The position numbers and the translations under genes were made by a program. Shown here one piece after another: positions 10,565-22,740 of a stretch of DNA of 64,000 nucleotides (within the stretch, counting starts at the first letter, position 1; each line of letters starts with the position of its first letter). The DNA lies in contig JAZKJV010005774.1 of assembly GCA_037367405.1 (NCBI GenBank), positions 372,001 to 436,000 on the forward strand. The letters are read 5' to 3'. Under the pieces are notes generated by a model, which saw only the letters and a list, made by a program, of their open reading frames with translations, was not told the DNA's origin and did no database searches. Source of the stretch: Ottelia alismoides (taxonomy: Eukaryota > Streptophyta > Magnoliopsida > Alismatales > Hydrocharitaceae).

Positions 10565-10582
10565 TGGCACCGTTGTCTGGGA
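10565..10582 (+). other. Primer binding site (tRNA-Asp type)
   Basis: tggcaccgttgtctggga begins 3 bases after the 5' LTR. It matches the plant Athila-type primer site tggcgccgttgccgggga, complementary to the 3' end of tRNA-Asp, with three mismatches. Confidence 0.75.
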
Positions 10583-11954
10583 GCACGGCTTAGTAGTCAT
10601 TTTTCAACCTTCTTTGTTTCATTTTTATTTTCTTTCTTCATGTATTTTTAGCTCTATTTGATCTAACTAATTTGCTGATCCGTTTTCTGTTTCACTTTTT
10701 ATACGAGGAACTGCCTGAGGTCGCTTTGGAGGAGACACGTACTCGAGGAGAAGCAGGAGCAGAACATGAGTAGTTATAGTTTATAGAGTAGCTTAAAGTA
10801 GCTTTAGCACATTTTATTATTATTATTATTGTAATAATACATGGACCTTGGACATTTTTGGACACTTGGCATATCGGGGTCTGTTTAATCGAGCACCGGT
10901 GTGCTCGGGAAACCTCACCACGGTTTTCGTCGGTTTTTATTTTTCGCCTTTTATTTATCATTTTTGATTCTCGAAGAATTTGGCCCTTAGATTTAGGGAT
11001 TTCTCTGACTGTGACGTAATTGATTAAGGCCCACTCCCTAAATTATTTGCCTGCACCTATAGTTCGTAATTGAACCTTAAAAAAATAATTAATAAAAAAA
11101 GTTAACTTGGTTGCCAGAGAGGTCATGTACCGCTAGAGGCTGTATACAGCACGTGTAGGATCTGTTGTGGCGGACACCGATCGGCATCAGAGATCGGACT
11201 CTGACCTCTCTCTCTCTGACCAGTTAACTACAGTTCTTCACGTGTAGAAATTTCTCATCTAAGGTTGTTTTCTTCTTGCATCATATAGGATAATTTTATT
11301 CTGTCTTTTAATTTATGCGTGGATCACCCTGCATGTAGAGTACTGGCAACAGGTATGTATCTCTTACTCTTCATGCATCATCGTGTGTGATCGCACATTG
11401 GCTTTTTCAACTTCTCCCCCCATTTGGGACTTTAAATAATTAGGAGATCGAAAAATTCGTTAAGCGTTTGTTTGTTTATTGAAAAATACCTAGAAAAGTG
11501 ATAATCATAAAATTGGGACTACTAAACAAACTTGACCCTAAAAGACACTCGACTTAAAAATCTGTCTTGGGAGAGCAATCTCCTCATTGTTTGGTTTGCT
11601 TGCGCGAGAGAGTGACCCGCATACTAAGCTAGAGCCATACCTGAACTTTCATCAGAGTGCTTAGTCTTGGAGTTAGTCGTTCTCCAGTGAGGATCACTCC
11701 GGTCTCCGGTAAAGCAGGCCGCGATATCCTTAACAGAGCGAGTTGATCAGGTAGCCGGTAAACGGTCCGCAACTTGTACTGGCTGGGACAGATCTAGCTT
11801 TGGGATTGGACCAGTCTACTGAGAGCATCGGATTCCTCCCAGCTCGCTTAAATCGCCCAGTTAGACTGAACTTTCACCTAAATAAAATTGACAAGATAAA
11901 AGGCTGAACCTTTACAGTCATCAGCTCTCTGTGTTGAGTAGGTGAATTAGGGGT
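10583..11954 (+). other. Athila-like leader, no gene
   Basis: Untranslated region between the primer site and gag, AT-rich to mixed in composition. It contains an (ATT)n run at about 10815-10830. No open frame in it has a recognisable product. Confidence 0.6.
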
Positions 11955-14540
11955 TTGTTTGCTGATCTTGTTTGTTTCCAGATCCCATCCTCCTTTTTTC
12001 CAGATCACGATGATGGGCCGGAGTCCCTTAGGAAGCCCTTTGCTGCACCACTTTCGAGCACTCCGCCCCATTCATCTAGGTTGGTTCGTGAGAGCCAGAC
12101 CTCCGCCATGTTCCCTCTCGACCACCCTTCTTCTAGTCTCGAGGTGTCCGAGCAGAGACCAGAGCAGATATTTGCTCATTTGATGGCAATTGAGTTCTGG
12201 TCTTTTGCCTTTGCAGAGACCCAAGAGATGGCCAGCAGCGAGGAGCACACAGATGGGCAACCCCAGACCACCACATATGTATTAGACCAGGATGCCATCA
12301 ACAACACCCTGTTAGCTTCCTTAGAGACGGTGCAGAGACAGATCAGAAACCAGTGAGCTTTCATGGATGATATGCGTAGAAAGATGGTCCAGATGCGCGC
12401 TGACTGCAGAGAGCAGAACCGACCAGATGGTGGAGAGATACCAGAGCTGGGAGGAGGAGATGGAGGACAGCCAGAGGAGCCACAGAAGCCAGTCCGACCA
12501 GCCAGGCCGATGAGAGAGTTGCACAACCCTGGTGCGACTCTTACACATCGTTGGATTCAACTTCCGGTGATTTTGGGAGATTTCAAGCTCCCCCTCAGAC
12601 GATTCAGTTGTTGCCCAAGTTCCATGAGCTTGCCACTGAAGAGCTGCATTTACATCTTCAGGAATTCGAGATGATCTGCAGCACGATCCACGATAGATAC
12701 GTAGACGAGGACACCATCAAGATGATGGCTTTTCCGTTCTCCCTGGTCGACAGAGCAGCCTACTAACTGAAGCATTTAGGGAGATACGTCACTTCGTGGG
12801 AAAAGCTCCAGACCGAGTACTTGAACAAGTACTATCACTCGATCGGACGAATATAGCTAGAGCTTTGATCAACAACTTCTCTATACTTCCCAACGAGCAA
12901 TTCCATGAGGCATGGGATCGCTGCCGAGAGCTCATTGACCAGTGCCCACACCATGACATCTCCAAGCCCAACTTAGTGCAGAGTTTCTTTTGTGGGCTGA
13001 CACCGGAGCTGCAGGGGCTTGTGAACGCTTCTTGTGGGGGTTCTTATTTTGCTAAAGACGAAGACCAGGTCTGGGGCCATATATTAGGAGATGGTCAAGA
13101 ACTACACCGCATGTCCCAGACCCATCTCTATACTCAGGGGAAGCCCTCACCCCATGCCGTATCCTATCAGAGGATAACACGAGTCGATGCAAGTCCTTCC
13201 ACCTCTTCAGCAACCGCAACAGGGGCAGAGTCATCGGCCGTTGATATGGGCATCTTCAGCATGAAGCTAGACCGCATCGAGATCATCGAGAAGAAGCAGT
13301 GCCAGGGCATAATGCAGATTGATCAGTTGACACAGACATTGAGTGACCTGAAGACCCAGATCATGTCTCTCCATGAGGCACAGATGGCTTCTCAGCCCCA
13401 TCTCAGGTCATGTGTTGACCCTAGCAGCAGCAGCTCGACCCAATATTCTACCTAGTATAGACAGGTTCACTATGTCCAGGCGGAGCCGTTCCAGCAGCCG
13501 CAACACCAGTACCTTCAGCCACCATCATCTCAGGATACTCAGATAGTGGTCTACCAGCAGGATCAGCCCCTGGTAGTTCTTCCTCCACCCCCTTCGAGCA
13601 GGAGCCGTTGATGGAAGTCAACGGGATTTGGTACGACCGACAGCAGCCTGGGATCCGCTGAGATCATACCAGATTCAGGTGGTCCACCGGAGGTGCCTCA
13701 TCCTAGCAACAACCTCCATTTCAGGTGGACAGTACAGCCAGTCTCAGAAGCAGCCCCAGTTCCCACACCAGCCACAGCAGCAGCATTACCAGCCAGGTCC
13801 TCATCCCTACCAGTAGGGACAACCGTGGAGGTAACATCATCATCAGCCTCAGCAGTACTCTCAGCTTCCCCCTCATCCTTCCAAGCAGCAGCCTCACTTT
13901 CAGAGAGGCAACCCGTCCGGTTCCCATGGACTATGAGAACCCAGCACTCGATTATCTAGCCCGCCTTCTTTCTGATCAGCAGGCCACATTCAGGCGGGAG
14001 ATGGACGAGTTCTGCCAGGAGATTAGGGAGATCATCAAGGGTAAGGCCGCCATACCCGCTCAGATCAAGCCAAACCCGAACAACCTAAAAAGAAAATTTG
14101 AGCAGGTACAGTTCACAGAGATTACCACTCCTAGTGATTTATTGGGTGACATTGCTTCATATACATTTGACGCTGACTTTGTTACACTTAGGAGCGGTAG
14201 GATGCCAGCCGGCGACACCTCGTCTGAGCGACGACATCACGAGGATGCAGGAGCGCCAGACGAGGAGGATAGCGGTATTGATGCCGCTCATGATGATGAT
14301 GACGGTGGTGCTGACGCCACCAAGGATGTTGATCTGGCCGACGGTACTGAGGCCGTCGCATCCCCAGATGCAGAGGGTGGTATTGATGCCACGAGAGATC
14401 CATATGTTATGCCAGAGTGTGGTGCTGATGTCATAGTTTGTGATGTCGTAGGTGGTACTGAGGTCTCTCCTTCTATTCCAGTTGTATTTACTCCAGTTTT
14501 TATACCCGGGACTCTACAAAAATACCAAAAAAATTAATAA
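11955..14540 (+). pseudogene. Athila-type gag remnant
   Basis: Frames switch several times across the region. Recognisable gag core pieces are LQEFEMICSTIHDRYVDED and MMAFPFSLVDRAAY (about 12655-12765), then after a stop FHEAWDRCRELIDQCPHH and ISKPNLVQSFFCGLTPELQG (about 12900-13020). These match the retrotransposon gag layout of Athila elements (capsid core, then 'ERF..LC..CPHH'). The downstream part (13455-14540) is Gln/Pro-rich and then Asp-rich, poorly conserved, with an LKRKFEQVQF segment near 14085. Stops at 12764 and 13453 and frame changes make it non-functional. Confidence 0.75.
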
Positions 14541-14779
14541 AGGAAAGGGTTCTTCATCTTCGAGTCCATTTATGATGCATGGTGATAATTGTTATGCATT
14601 CCATTTCTTCTCAGCAGCTGGGACCCATTCCTAGCCCTCTATCTGAGGAGGGCCCAGCCATCCCCTTCCCTCAAGAACTCCGCTTGGCTAAGGGGAATAA
14701 AAAAGAAAATCCAAAAAAAATCACAGCAGTTAGAGTTCAGCCAGCAGATAATTGGTAGATTTCAGATTCAGCTGACTCT

Positions 14780-15330
14780 ACAGGAGGCACTTGAGCACAT
14801 CCCTCTATTCTAGAGGAACCTGAGAGAGAAGACTACCATCCGTAGGAAGAAGAGGATCCATAACGCAGAGATCCATGTGCTCACTCGTGCCACATGCTTT
14901 GCCATACAGAATCGTCTGCCAGCCAAGAGGCCGGATGCAGGAGCTCCCCTATGTCAAATGCCATATTCATGAGCAGAAATTTGATCAGACTCTATTAGAC
15001 ACGGCTCTCCCATCAACCTCCTTCTGGCAGCCTTACTCGACCGATTCGAGTCTTCAACAGAGCAGGACAGTCCTTCAGTTTGTTGATAGATCTGTCAAGA
15101 GGCCGGAAGGGGTTGTTGAAGGGCGTGGTTGTCACAATTCAGGACCTGAAACTCCCCGTGGACTTCGTTGTGTTGGACCATGGAGATCCCTGAGTCTGTG
15201 ACCGATACCCCCATCATTTTAGGACGTCCATCTTTAGCCACAGCCAAGGCAGTGTCCGATCATGATAGTGGGAAGGTGTACTTTCACGTTGAGGGCGAGT
15301 ATACAAATAGAGACGATCGACGAGACTAGA
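14780..15330 (+). pseudogene. Retroviral-type aspartic protease remnant
   Basis: Pieces typical of the Athila protease appear in alternating frames: ALEHIPLF (14790), then LLDT (about 14993-15004) in one frame and GSPINLL in another. Together these give the active site DTGSPINLL with a single-base loss in its middle. Near the end, VTDTPIILGRPSLATAKAV (about 15195-15255) matches the ILGRPFLAT flap region. Several in-frame stops are present. It would have cut the Gag-Pol polyprotein; it cannot now be made. Confidence 0.7.
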
Positions 15331-15839
15331 GTAAGAGATTTCAGCTTGCTAAGAGCAGCACAGTGATTCGGAGCAGATGATAGAGGTAGAGCAAGACGTC
15401 CACTAGGAGTGCGACTTTGTGATCACTGATGATGAAGCCGCTTGGTCCGATCCCATTTCACGAGCCCTCCTTTCACCTTCAGATACTGTAGACTCACCGA
15501 TTCCAGCAGAGGAGAGCTTGGAGAGCACACTCTTGGCGGAGGACACATTCGAGGCTGAAGATCGTGTTCAGGACAGTGAGGCAGAGTATATTTCTTGTGA
15601 TTCAGATTGAGATCCCTCGGAATCAGATATAGATTCGGCCGAATTTGACGAGTTGTTACCTTGTCTGATTCTAAAAGAGCCAGTAGCTAGGGTGGAGACT
15701 GAGCCGACACAGATTACAGATATACCAGCAGGGCAGTCTACAACAGTTTTTCATGATCAACGAGAGTTCTCCCACACAGATTTGATTGCATTCACTCAGA
15801 CATTTTAGAAGCCATATTTGCCAGCTCCCAATTGTCTAG

Positions 15840-17161
15840 AACTTAAGCCTTTGCCGCAGTCCTTACGGGTGAGCATGAGATATACCCAGTCATTATCTCG
15901 GTAGATTTGACTGGAGAGCAAGAAGCTCGTTTGATGGAGGTTCTTGAAAAGAACCGCAAGGTAATAGGATGGAGTGTAGCTGATCTCTAGGGGGATAAGC
16001 CCGGCTCTATGCTCCCACCATATTTATCTCGAAGAGGACGCTAAGCCATCGCATGAGTTCCAGCGATGACTGAACCCGAATCTTCGAGAGGTGGTCATGA
16101 AGGAGATTTTGAAATGGTGGAGCGCTGATTTTATCTACCCCATCTCTGACTCCAAGTGGTTAGTCCATTAAATATGGTGCCTAAGAAAGACGGGCATCAC
16201 TATAGTTGTGAGTGAGTCTGGAGAGGAGATAGTTACCCGGGTACCCACTTCTTGGAGGGTCTGTGTGAACCACAGACGATTGAATCAAGCCACCAAGAAG
16301 GATCATTTCCCGTTGCCTTTATTGATCAGATTATAGAGGGGCTGGCTGGGAAGAGTCATTACTGCTTTCTTGATGGGTACTCCGGCTATAACTAGGTTGC
16401 CATTGTGCCCGAAGACCAGGACAAGACGACATTCACCTGTGCGTTTGGGACTTATGCTTTCATACGGATGCCCTTTGGTCTATGTAACGCCCCGGTAACA
16501 TTCCAAAGGTACATGTTGTCCATTTTCTTAGACATGGTAGGTGAGTGTTTAGAGGTCTTCATGGATGACTTTTCGATCTATGGCTATGGGTTTGATGCTT
16601 GTCTTGACTGCCTAGACCACGTCCTTCAGCGCTGCATTGAGGTTCATCTTGTTCTATCCTGGAGAAGAGTCACTTCATGGTGACTCAAGGGACGGTGCTT
16701 GTCATATCATCTCCAACAGGGGCATAGAGGTTGATCCGGCCAAGGTGGATATCATCATAAAACTCAATCCACCATCCAACCTGCGACAGTTACGGCCTTT
16801 TCTAGGGCTTGTCGATTTCTACCGACGATTCATTCATGATTTCAGCAGGATTGCTCGACCGTTGACTGATTTGCTGACAAAATACACTGAGTTCATTGTG
16901 GATGATAAGTGTCTTGCATCATTTGAGACTCTTAAGAGTCTAGTTGTTGAGGCTCATGTCCTTCAGTCACCTGATTGGTCTCTTCCATTCGAGATCATGA
17001 TGGATGCCTCCGATTTTACCATAGGGGCCGTGTTAGGACAGAGGAGGGATGGAGTGCCATTTGCCATTCACTACGCTAGCCATACACTGGATGCCGTGCA
17101 GCGGAACTACACTATCACTGAGAAAGAGATGCTAACCGTAGTTTTTGCCTTGGACAAATTC
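15840..17161 (+). pseudogene. Ty3/Gypsy reverse transcriptase and N-terminal RNase H remnant
   Basis: RT pieces: LKPLPQSLR (about 15845), WRVCVNHRRLNQATKKDHFP (16255), FLDGYSGYN (16370), TFTCAFGTYAFIRMPFGLCN (16430) and the catalytic VFMDDFSIYG (16555-16585). The connection and RNase H follow: LRPFLGLVDFYRRFIHDFS (16795), then PFEIMMDASDFTIGAVLGQR (16985) and FAIHYASHTLDAVQRNY. The RNase H frame runs up to VVFALDKF at 17161, where the solo LTR interrupts it. It resumes at 20752 with [15 protein letters not shown]. Stops at several places upstream of 16400 and a frame change near 16680 disable it. Confidence 0.9.
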
Positions 17162-17162
17162 A

Positions 17163-20100
17163 TGATGAAACTCCATTTCATCATCATAAATTTCTCATTA
17201 TTAACCCCCTTGCTTATGCTGAGTGTCAATAAAACCCAGGTAATGTCCTGTAATTAACAGAGTCTTAAATAAATTAAAAATCACAAAAAAAATGACAAAC
17301 CAAAAATTCGTGGTATTTTTTAGACTTAAAAAATACCTTCAAAAAATATTTCGGGTCTTCATTTGATCTCTTCTCCAGTTTTGGTCAACATGAAACTTGT
17401 AGATCTCGTCAAGATCTACAACTTTCATGTTTTGAGTTTTCTCAAAATCGGTCATCTTGACCTTCAAAAAGCAAAAATACCATAGGAATAATCTGATTGG
17501 GCCACGTGGCCCATTCTAGGGATGCCACGTGGCCCCGCCTCTCTTGTCTCTTCCGCCTCCTCTTCCTACCGTCGGATCTCCTCCTGAGATCCAACGGTCA
17601 GGCTTTCCACGCACGCCCCTCTTGCCTGGGCCGTCTAATCGTCCCCGCCCTTAATCTCTGCCGCTCGTTGCCGCCTCTCTTCCCTCGTGCCACGTGTCAA
17701 CTACGGAGCCCTTCGATCGAGCTCTAGATCTTCCATCTCGACCGCTCCTTCCGTTGATGCTCCTTCGCCCTCCGATTGACATCAGCTCTCAATCTGCACC
17801 GCACGTGAGCGCTCTCACCAGAGCGTGCCACGTGGTGCCACCGAAGCCGTCCAATCGCGCCCCGTTCTTTCATCTCGATCGTTTCTTCCTTTGACGCTCT
17901 TCGACCCTTCGATCGCCCCTTCTCTGAATCTCCACCGTCCTTTAGCGCCTCGCTTTCGATCAGACACGTGCATAGCCGATGCCCTTCGTTCGCATCGCCC
18001 AGATTCCATCCGCGTCGCTCGTTCGCGCCGCTGCCTATTCCGACACGTGGCAGCTTCATGGCCCGCCGATCACTTTGCTTCAGATCTGATCTCACCCGTC
18101 GCTTAGCGCCTAATTATCAGTCATTGGATCTCCAGATCCAACAGCCGACAACCATCGTCTACCTCCGGATCCCCCTCTCTCTCCCGTGATCTGACTTGCG
18201 CACCACTCTCCCCTCTCCTTTTTCCCCCGCCACTCCAGTCAACCTCGCATCTCACCAACCACCTCATGGCCTTCCCCCATCATCCCTCTACCCCGCGCAT
18301 AACTCCACGATCCACAAACTCATCTCAGTCGCCCCACAATCCCCTCACGAACCACGTCGACCACCTCCATGACCGGCCACCTTCCCCTTCAAATACGCCG
18401 CCTCCTCCTCCTGTCGTTGTCGTCCATCTTTACGGAGGAAGGAGGCCCAACCCTCTCCTCCTCCCTGTGACAGGGGAGGAGCAAGGATAGAGCGAAGACG
18501 ACCTCCATGCCCGGTGAGACCCTCCGCCATCTACGGCGGTGCTGCGGCGCACTCCTGTCCGCTCGAGCTGCACGGAGCAGCTGACCGTGTCCAGCGATGA
18601 CCCGGGCTCGATTCGAGCCCCAGCCCAAGCTCCGTTCCGCCTCCGACCAGGTAAGCTACCCTTCCTCTTCCTCTGCATTTTTCTCTTAGTCTACTTATTT
18701 TTTTAGGTCGCCCGGGTCGTCCGCGACCTCCATTGACTGCTCCTAGAGCTTCACCTTCACCCACCATTCACGCGCACACTTCCGCTCATCGTCTTCTTCT
18801 TGCATACTCCCATCACCTCCGACCCACCTCCTCCGCCCTCGTGGCGGAGGAGCTCCGAGCTCCCCGCTTCCTTCGCCCACCTGAGCTCTCACTTCACCTC
18901 ACGCACGCAATTTTCAGGCTTCAGCTATGTGTCTAACCGCTGCAGGTCTTCGTGAGATTCAATGGCCGGAGCCCGGTCAGAGCAGACTTCATCGACCTCG
19001 TAGTTCCCATCCGAGCTCCGACGAGCGACACCAGATGCTTCTGGACCTTCCCCGAGCTCCGGGCTTCCTCGACGATCACTTAGGGTGCGTTTGGTTGGGG
19101 GTTACCCCCCACTTTGGGGTGGGTTACCCCCCAAAACCCATAATCCCAACCCACTAGTGGGGCCCACTCTCTTTCCAACCAAAAAAAAAATATATTATAC
19201 CATCATATCATCTAAAAATAATAAAATACTCAAGTTCTACTCACTATTCGAAACTTCAATACAATCATATCACAACAATCACCCACTTTTTCAAATTTCA
19301 ATATAATCATACTATAATAACTACCAACTTTTTCAAAATTCCAATACAATCACATCACACAAAACCCTCCCAACCCTTAACCCACCAACCAAACACACAA
19401 ACACAAAATCGGGTTTATCCACCCCTGGATAACCCACGAACCAAACGCACCCTTAGGAGCTTTGGGGAGGTCCACCGTGGCCGAGAGTGAGGGGCGGAGG
19501 AGGAGCTCCTTCGCCGGAGCTCCAAACTCACCGCCAGCTACGGACATAGGAGAAGGAACAGCGGCCGTTGGATGATCCTTTCTCGGCGATCATCCAACGG
19601 CCCAGAGGAGGCCACGCCATCGATTCCATCAACCGTTGGATCCACACGATCCAACGGTCTTTATGCCGCCACGTCGACACTCCAGGATCACACAGCAGCC
19701 GCCCGATCGTCACGATCGGATGGACTCCAGCCGGCCACGCGTCAGAGCCAGAGCATCCCCGAGCCTAGCGTCCTCCACAAGCCTGCATCGAGCCTCGAAC
19801 CTCCCGAGCCTAGCCGAAGCTGACTCCGAGCCTCTACCGAGCCTGACCTGACTTCCGAGCCTAGATCGCACGTGCCTGGCACGTGCGTATCTGGGCAATT
19901 TGCAGAGATGCCCCACCATCTTCTCCAATTTGCAGATAGGTCCCTGGAGCACGTGCAGCCCACGTGCATTTGGGTAATTTGCAGTTATGCCCTCGCAGGT
20001 TTTAATAATTGCAAAAATACCCATGTGTGTGTGGGTATTTTACAGGGAAGGCCTCATACTTTTCATATTTACATTTTAGTTCCCCCCAGGGACCTATTTT

Positions 20101-20747
20101 GTAGTTATCTTTTATGTTTTATTGCACTTATGCCCCTGGCTTCTTTTATGCATATCTTGAGCTACGTTTATCCGATTGAGATGATTTCAGTTTCGTTTTG
20201 AAGCTCTCCTTGCTCCTTTATTATGGCATGCTCTAATTTTAGATCTGACACTATGACCAGTAGTGCATTATTTCATTAGCTAAGTGTCCTAATTTCTTTA
20301 TTCTCATGCCAATTCGCTATATAAATGAGAATTGCTTCATGATCTGATTCTGTTTGACTCGTATATCTTATGGCTTAAGTAATGATCATTTTGGGCATAT
20401 TTGCATTGCATTTCTCTGCATTTATTTCCATTGATAAAAAATTGATAAAAAAGTGCATGTTTATTTTTAATGCATTGTGATATTGTCTTGCATGCTTTGA
20501 CCTATAGAGCTTCAATTCAACACTTAGTTAAATAAATAGGAATCCGATTAATACGAGAGAGGCTCGTGTCCCTCAGTTCGACCTTGGTATCTTACCAAGC
20601 AAAATAAATTACGATCATCTCATTTTGATCTATTATTAATATATATTTAAAATGAGATGATCTTTTGATGACCCAACTCGGCCCGACTATGATGATGATT
20701 TCAAGTGCTAATTTCGCACTCTTAAAGGGTCGATTTTGCGTTCATCA
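17163..20747 (+). mobile_element. Solo LTR of a related Athila-type element, inserted in RNase H
   Basis: A 3585-bp segment beginning tgatgaaact and ending gttcatca, flanked by ATTCA on both sides (17158-17162 and 20748-20752). It has no internal primer site or pol and no second LTR. Its design copies the host element's LTRs: TGATGA...TCATCA ends, GC-rich middle (17500-19080, 19450-19880), repeated 'tatgccc'/'gcaattatgccc'-type lines, and a hairpin with an AATAAA signal near the end. A solo LTR arises by LTR-LTR recombination of a full insertion. It carries a Tourist-like MITE at 19083. GC-rich open frames inside (17497-19157) show no recognisable product. Confidence 0.88.
19083..19452. mobile_element. 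Tourist-like MITE (PIF/Harbinger type) in the solo LTR
   Basis: TIR gggtgcgtttggtt on the left and its complement aaccaaacgcaccc on the right, flanked by TTA on both sides (19080-19082, 19453-19455). It is 370 bp with an AT-rich interior. TIR sequence and TTA duplication are typical of Tourist elements mobilised by PIF/Harbinger transposases. No coding capacity. Confidence 0.9.
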
Positions 20748-20751
20748 ATTC

Positions 20752-21990
20752 AGATCATATATTCTTGGATCCAAAGTGACTATCTTTACCGATCATATCG
20801 CCATCAGGTACCTCATGGCTAAGAAGGATGCCAAAGCGAGACTGACTAGATGGATCCTTCTGCTCTAGGAGTTTGATATTGAGATTAAGGATAAAACCTG
20901 GAGTCAATAATGTGGGGCAAGATCACCTCTTCCGATTAGAGAATCTTGAGGAATCTGAGCAGACTGATCCCATTTCTGAGACCTTCTCAGATGAGGCGAT
21001 CCTTGCTATCGCCTCGCTCTCATGGTACGTTGACATTGTGGACTATCTTGTTGCCACGAAAGTTCCACAAGGTTGGCCCAGGCAGCGACTTGAGACCTTC
21101 CCTTGCGAAGGCTAAGTCTTACCATTGGGAGGAACCCATCCTTTATCATGAAGAGGGGATAGCGTCTGGTGTCGGTGCATTCCTCAGGAGGAGCACCATA
21201 GCGTCCTCACATACTGCCACAAGTTTGAGGCAGGAGGACACCACTATGGGGAAGAGAACAGCACAGAAAGTGCTCCAATTTGGCCTATGATGGCCTACTC
21301 TCTTTAAGGATTCTGATGAATTCGTGAAGAGGTGTACTGACTGTCAGAGGATGGTTATTTGTAGACAGCGTGATATGATGCCGATGCAGCCCATTCACTT
21401 CTGTGAGGTTTTTGACGCATGGGGCATCGATTTCATGGGTCCATTCCCTAAGAGTCATGGATTCAAGTACATTCTATTGGCTGTGGATTATGTGAGTCAT
21501 TGAGTTGAGGCCATTCCCGCCCGAACTACAGATGTCAAGATTGTTTGCAAACTTTTGAGGAAAAATATCATTTCATGGTCCGGAGTGCCTAGAGTATTGA
21601 TATCTGACGGGGGGTCTCACTTTATCAACGACAAGGTAAAGGCCCTTACTAACGAGTTCAGCATAGACCACAGAGTTGCCACTCCATATTATCCTCAGAA
21701 GATAGTCCGCTCAGACCAAAAGGATTGGTCACAACTTTTGGACTCGGTCTTGTGGGCATATCGGATTTCCTTCAAGACTCCTTTGGGTACATCTCCCTTT
21801 CATCTCGTTTATGGCAAGCCATGCCATTTACCTGTTGAGATTAGGCACAAGTCACTTTGGGTTGTCACAAATATATTATTGGATCCATAGAGTATAGGTG
21901 ATCAAAGGAAGGCAGAATTGGAAGCCCTAGAGGAGCTTAGAGATACAGCCTTTTCAAGCAGCCTACAGTATAAGGAGCGAGTAAAGATAT
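20752..21990 (+). pseudogene. RNase H C-terminus and integrase remnant
   Basis: RNase H resumes with [20 protein letters not shown] and [12 protein letters not shown]. Integrase pieces follow: zinc-site region 'CTDCQRM' (21335), [20 protein letters not shown] (about 21423-21483, first Asp), LISDGGSHF (21595-21625, second Asp), then ATPYYPQ. The usual segment after this, which bears the catalytic Glu, is missing: ATPYYPQK jumps straight to RSDQKDWSQLLDSVLWAYR. C-terminal GTSPFHLVYGKPCHLPVEI is present. Stops (for example at 21502) and frame changes are frequent. The integrase is dead by loss of its DDE glutamate as well. Confidence 0.85.
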
Positions 21991-22381
21991 GACATGATTC
22001 TCACATCAGTCATAAGCAGTTTGAGCAAGATCAGAGAGTATGATTGTTTGATGCCAAGCTTAGATTATTTCCAGGGAAATTGTAGAGTAAGTGGAAAGGA
22101 CCATACCTGGTCTGAAAGGTGCATGACAATGGTAATATCGACATATCTAAAATGTCATCTGAGTCCACCTTTCGTGTTAACGGTCAATGCCGCAAACCAT
22201 ATCTAGATCATGAGCCGATGATCGTAGATGTCGCCCCAATTCATTTTGCATGAGATGTGGTCTTTGACTCACATCAGTTGCATCTCGTACTTGATATCAT
22301 TGTCTTCCGCATTGTATAGATCCAGATGTCCATATCATCTCATTCTTTAGTCTAACACCTCATCTGCATCTTCCGATTATG

Positions 22382-22740
22382 CTCTACTTAGGGTGTACTT
22401 TACCCTAAGTATAGGGGGTGTCAGACTCTTGATTATTCTTTTGATTCTTTTTACCTCGGTTTTGTTGCCTAAGGGATATTTTACCCTAAGTATAGGGGAG
22501 GTAACCCCGTACATCCTTCTACTCAGTTTTTCCTTTATGTACAGTATGTTATACTTAGGGCTCGTTTGGTTGCAGGGTTGGGCAGGGTTGGCTTGGCCCA
22601 ACCCGGGTTGGCCCTGCAACCAACAGGTTCTCCTCCTCATAGTTTATTATTCACAGGGGTACCCCTACCCAACCCAACCCAGTCCAACCCTGCAACCAAA
22701 CGGACCCTTAGGATTACTTGATCCTAAGTATAGGGGAAAC
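22382..22740 (+). repeat. ~84-bp hairpin repeat array (cctaagtatagggg)
   Basis: Three copies of an inverted motif followed by cctaagtatagggg: 22384-22416 (cttagggt...accctaag), 22470-22500 (ctaaggg...ccctaag) and 22550-22738, the last being split by the Tourist-like MITE. A degenerate ctaagtataga occurs at 22869. Starts are spaced by about 84 bp if the MITE is discounted. Confidence 0.6.
22558..22707. mobile_element. Short Tourist-like MITE
   Basis: 150 bp with TIRs gggctcgtttggttgcaggg and the complement of accctgcaaccaaacggaccc, flanked by TTA (22555-22557, 22708-22710). Taking it out restores a perfect hairpin of 11-bp arms (tatacttagga / tcctaagtata), which confirms the boundaries. Confidence 0.9.

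Noticed and set aside
10565..10582. tRNA-like sequence
   Set aside because: Only the 18-base primer complement is present; there is no cloverleaf. No tRNA or rRNA gene was found in the window.
17497..19157. Cluster of GC-rich open frames that could be a host gene
   Set aside because: They lie within the solo LTR, overlap on both strands, and show no domain or splice pattern.
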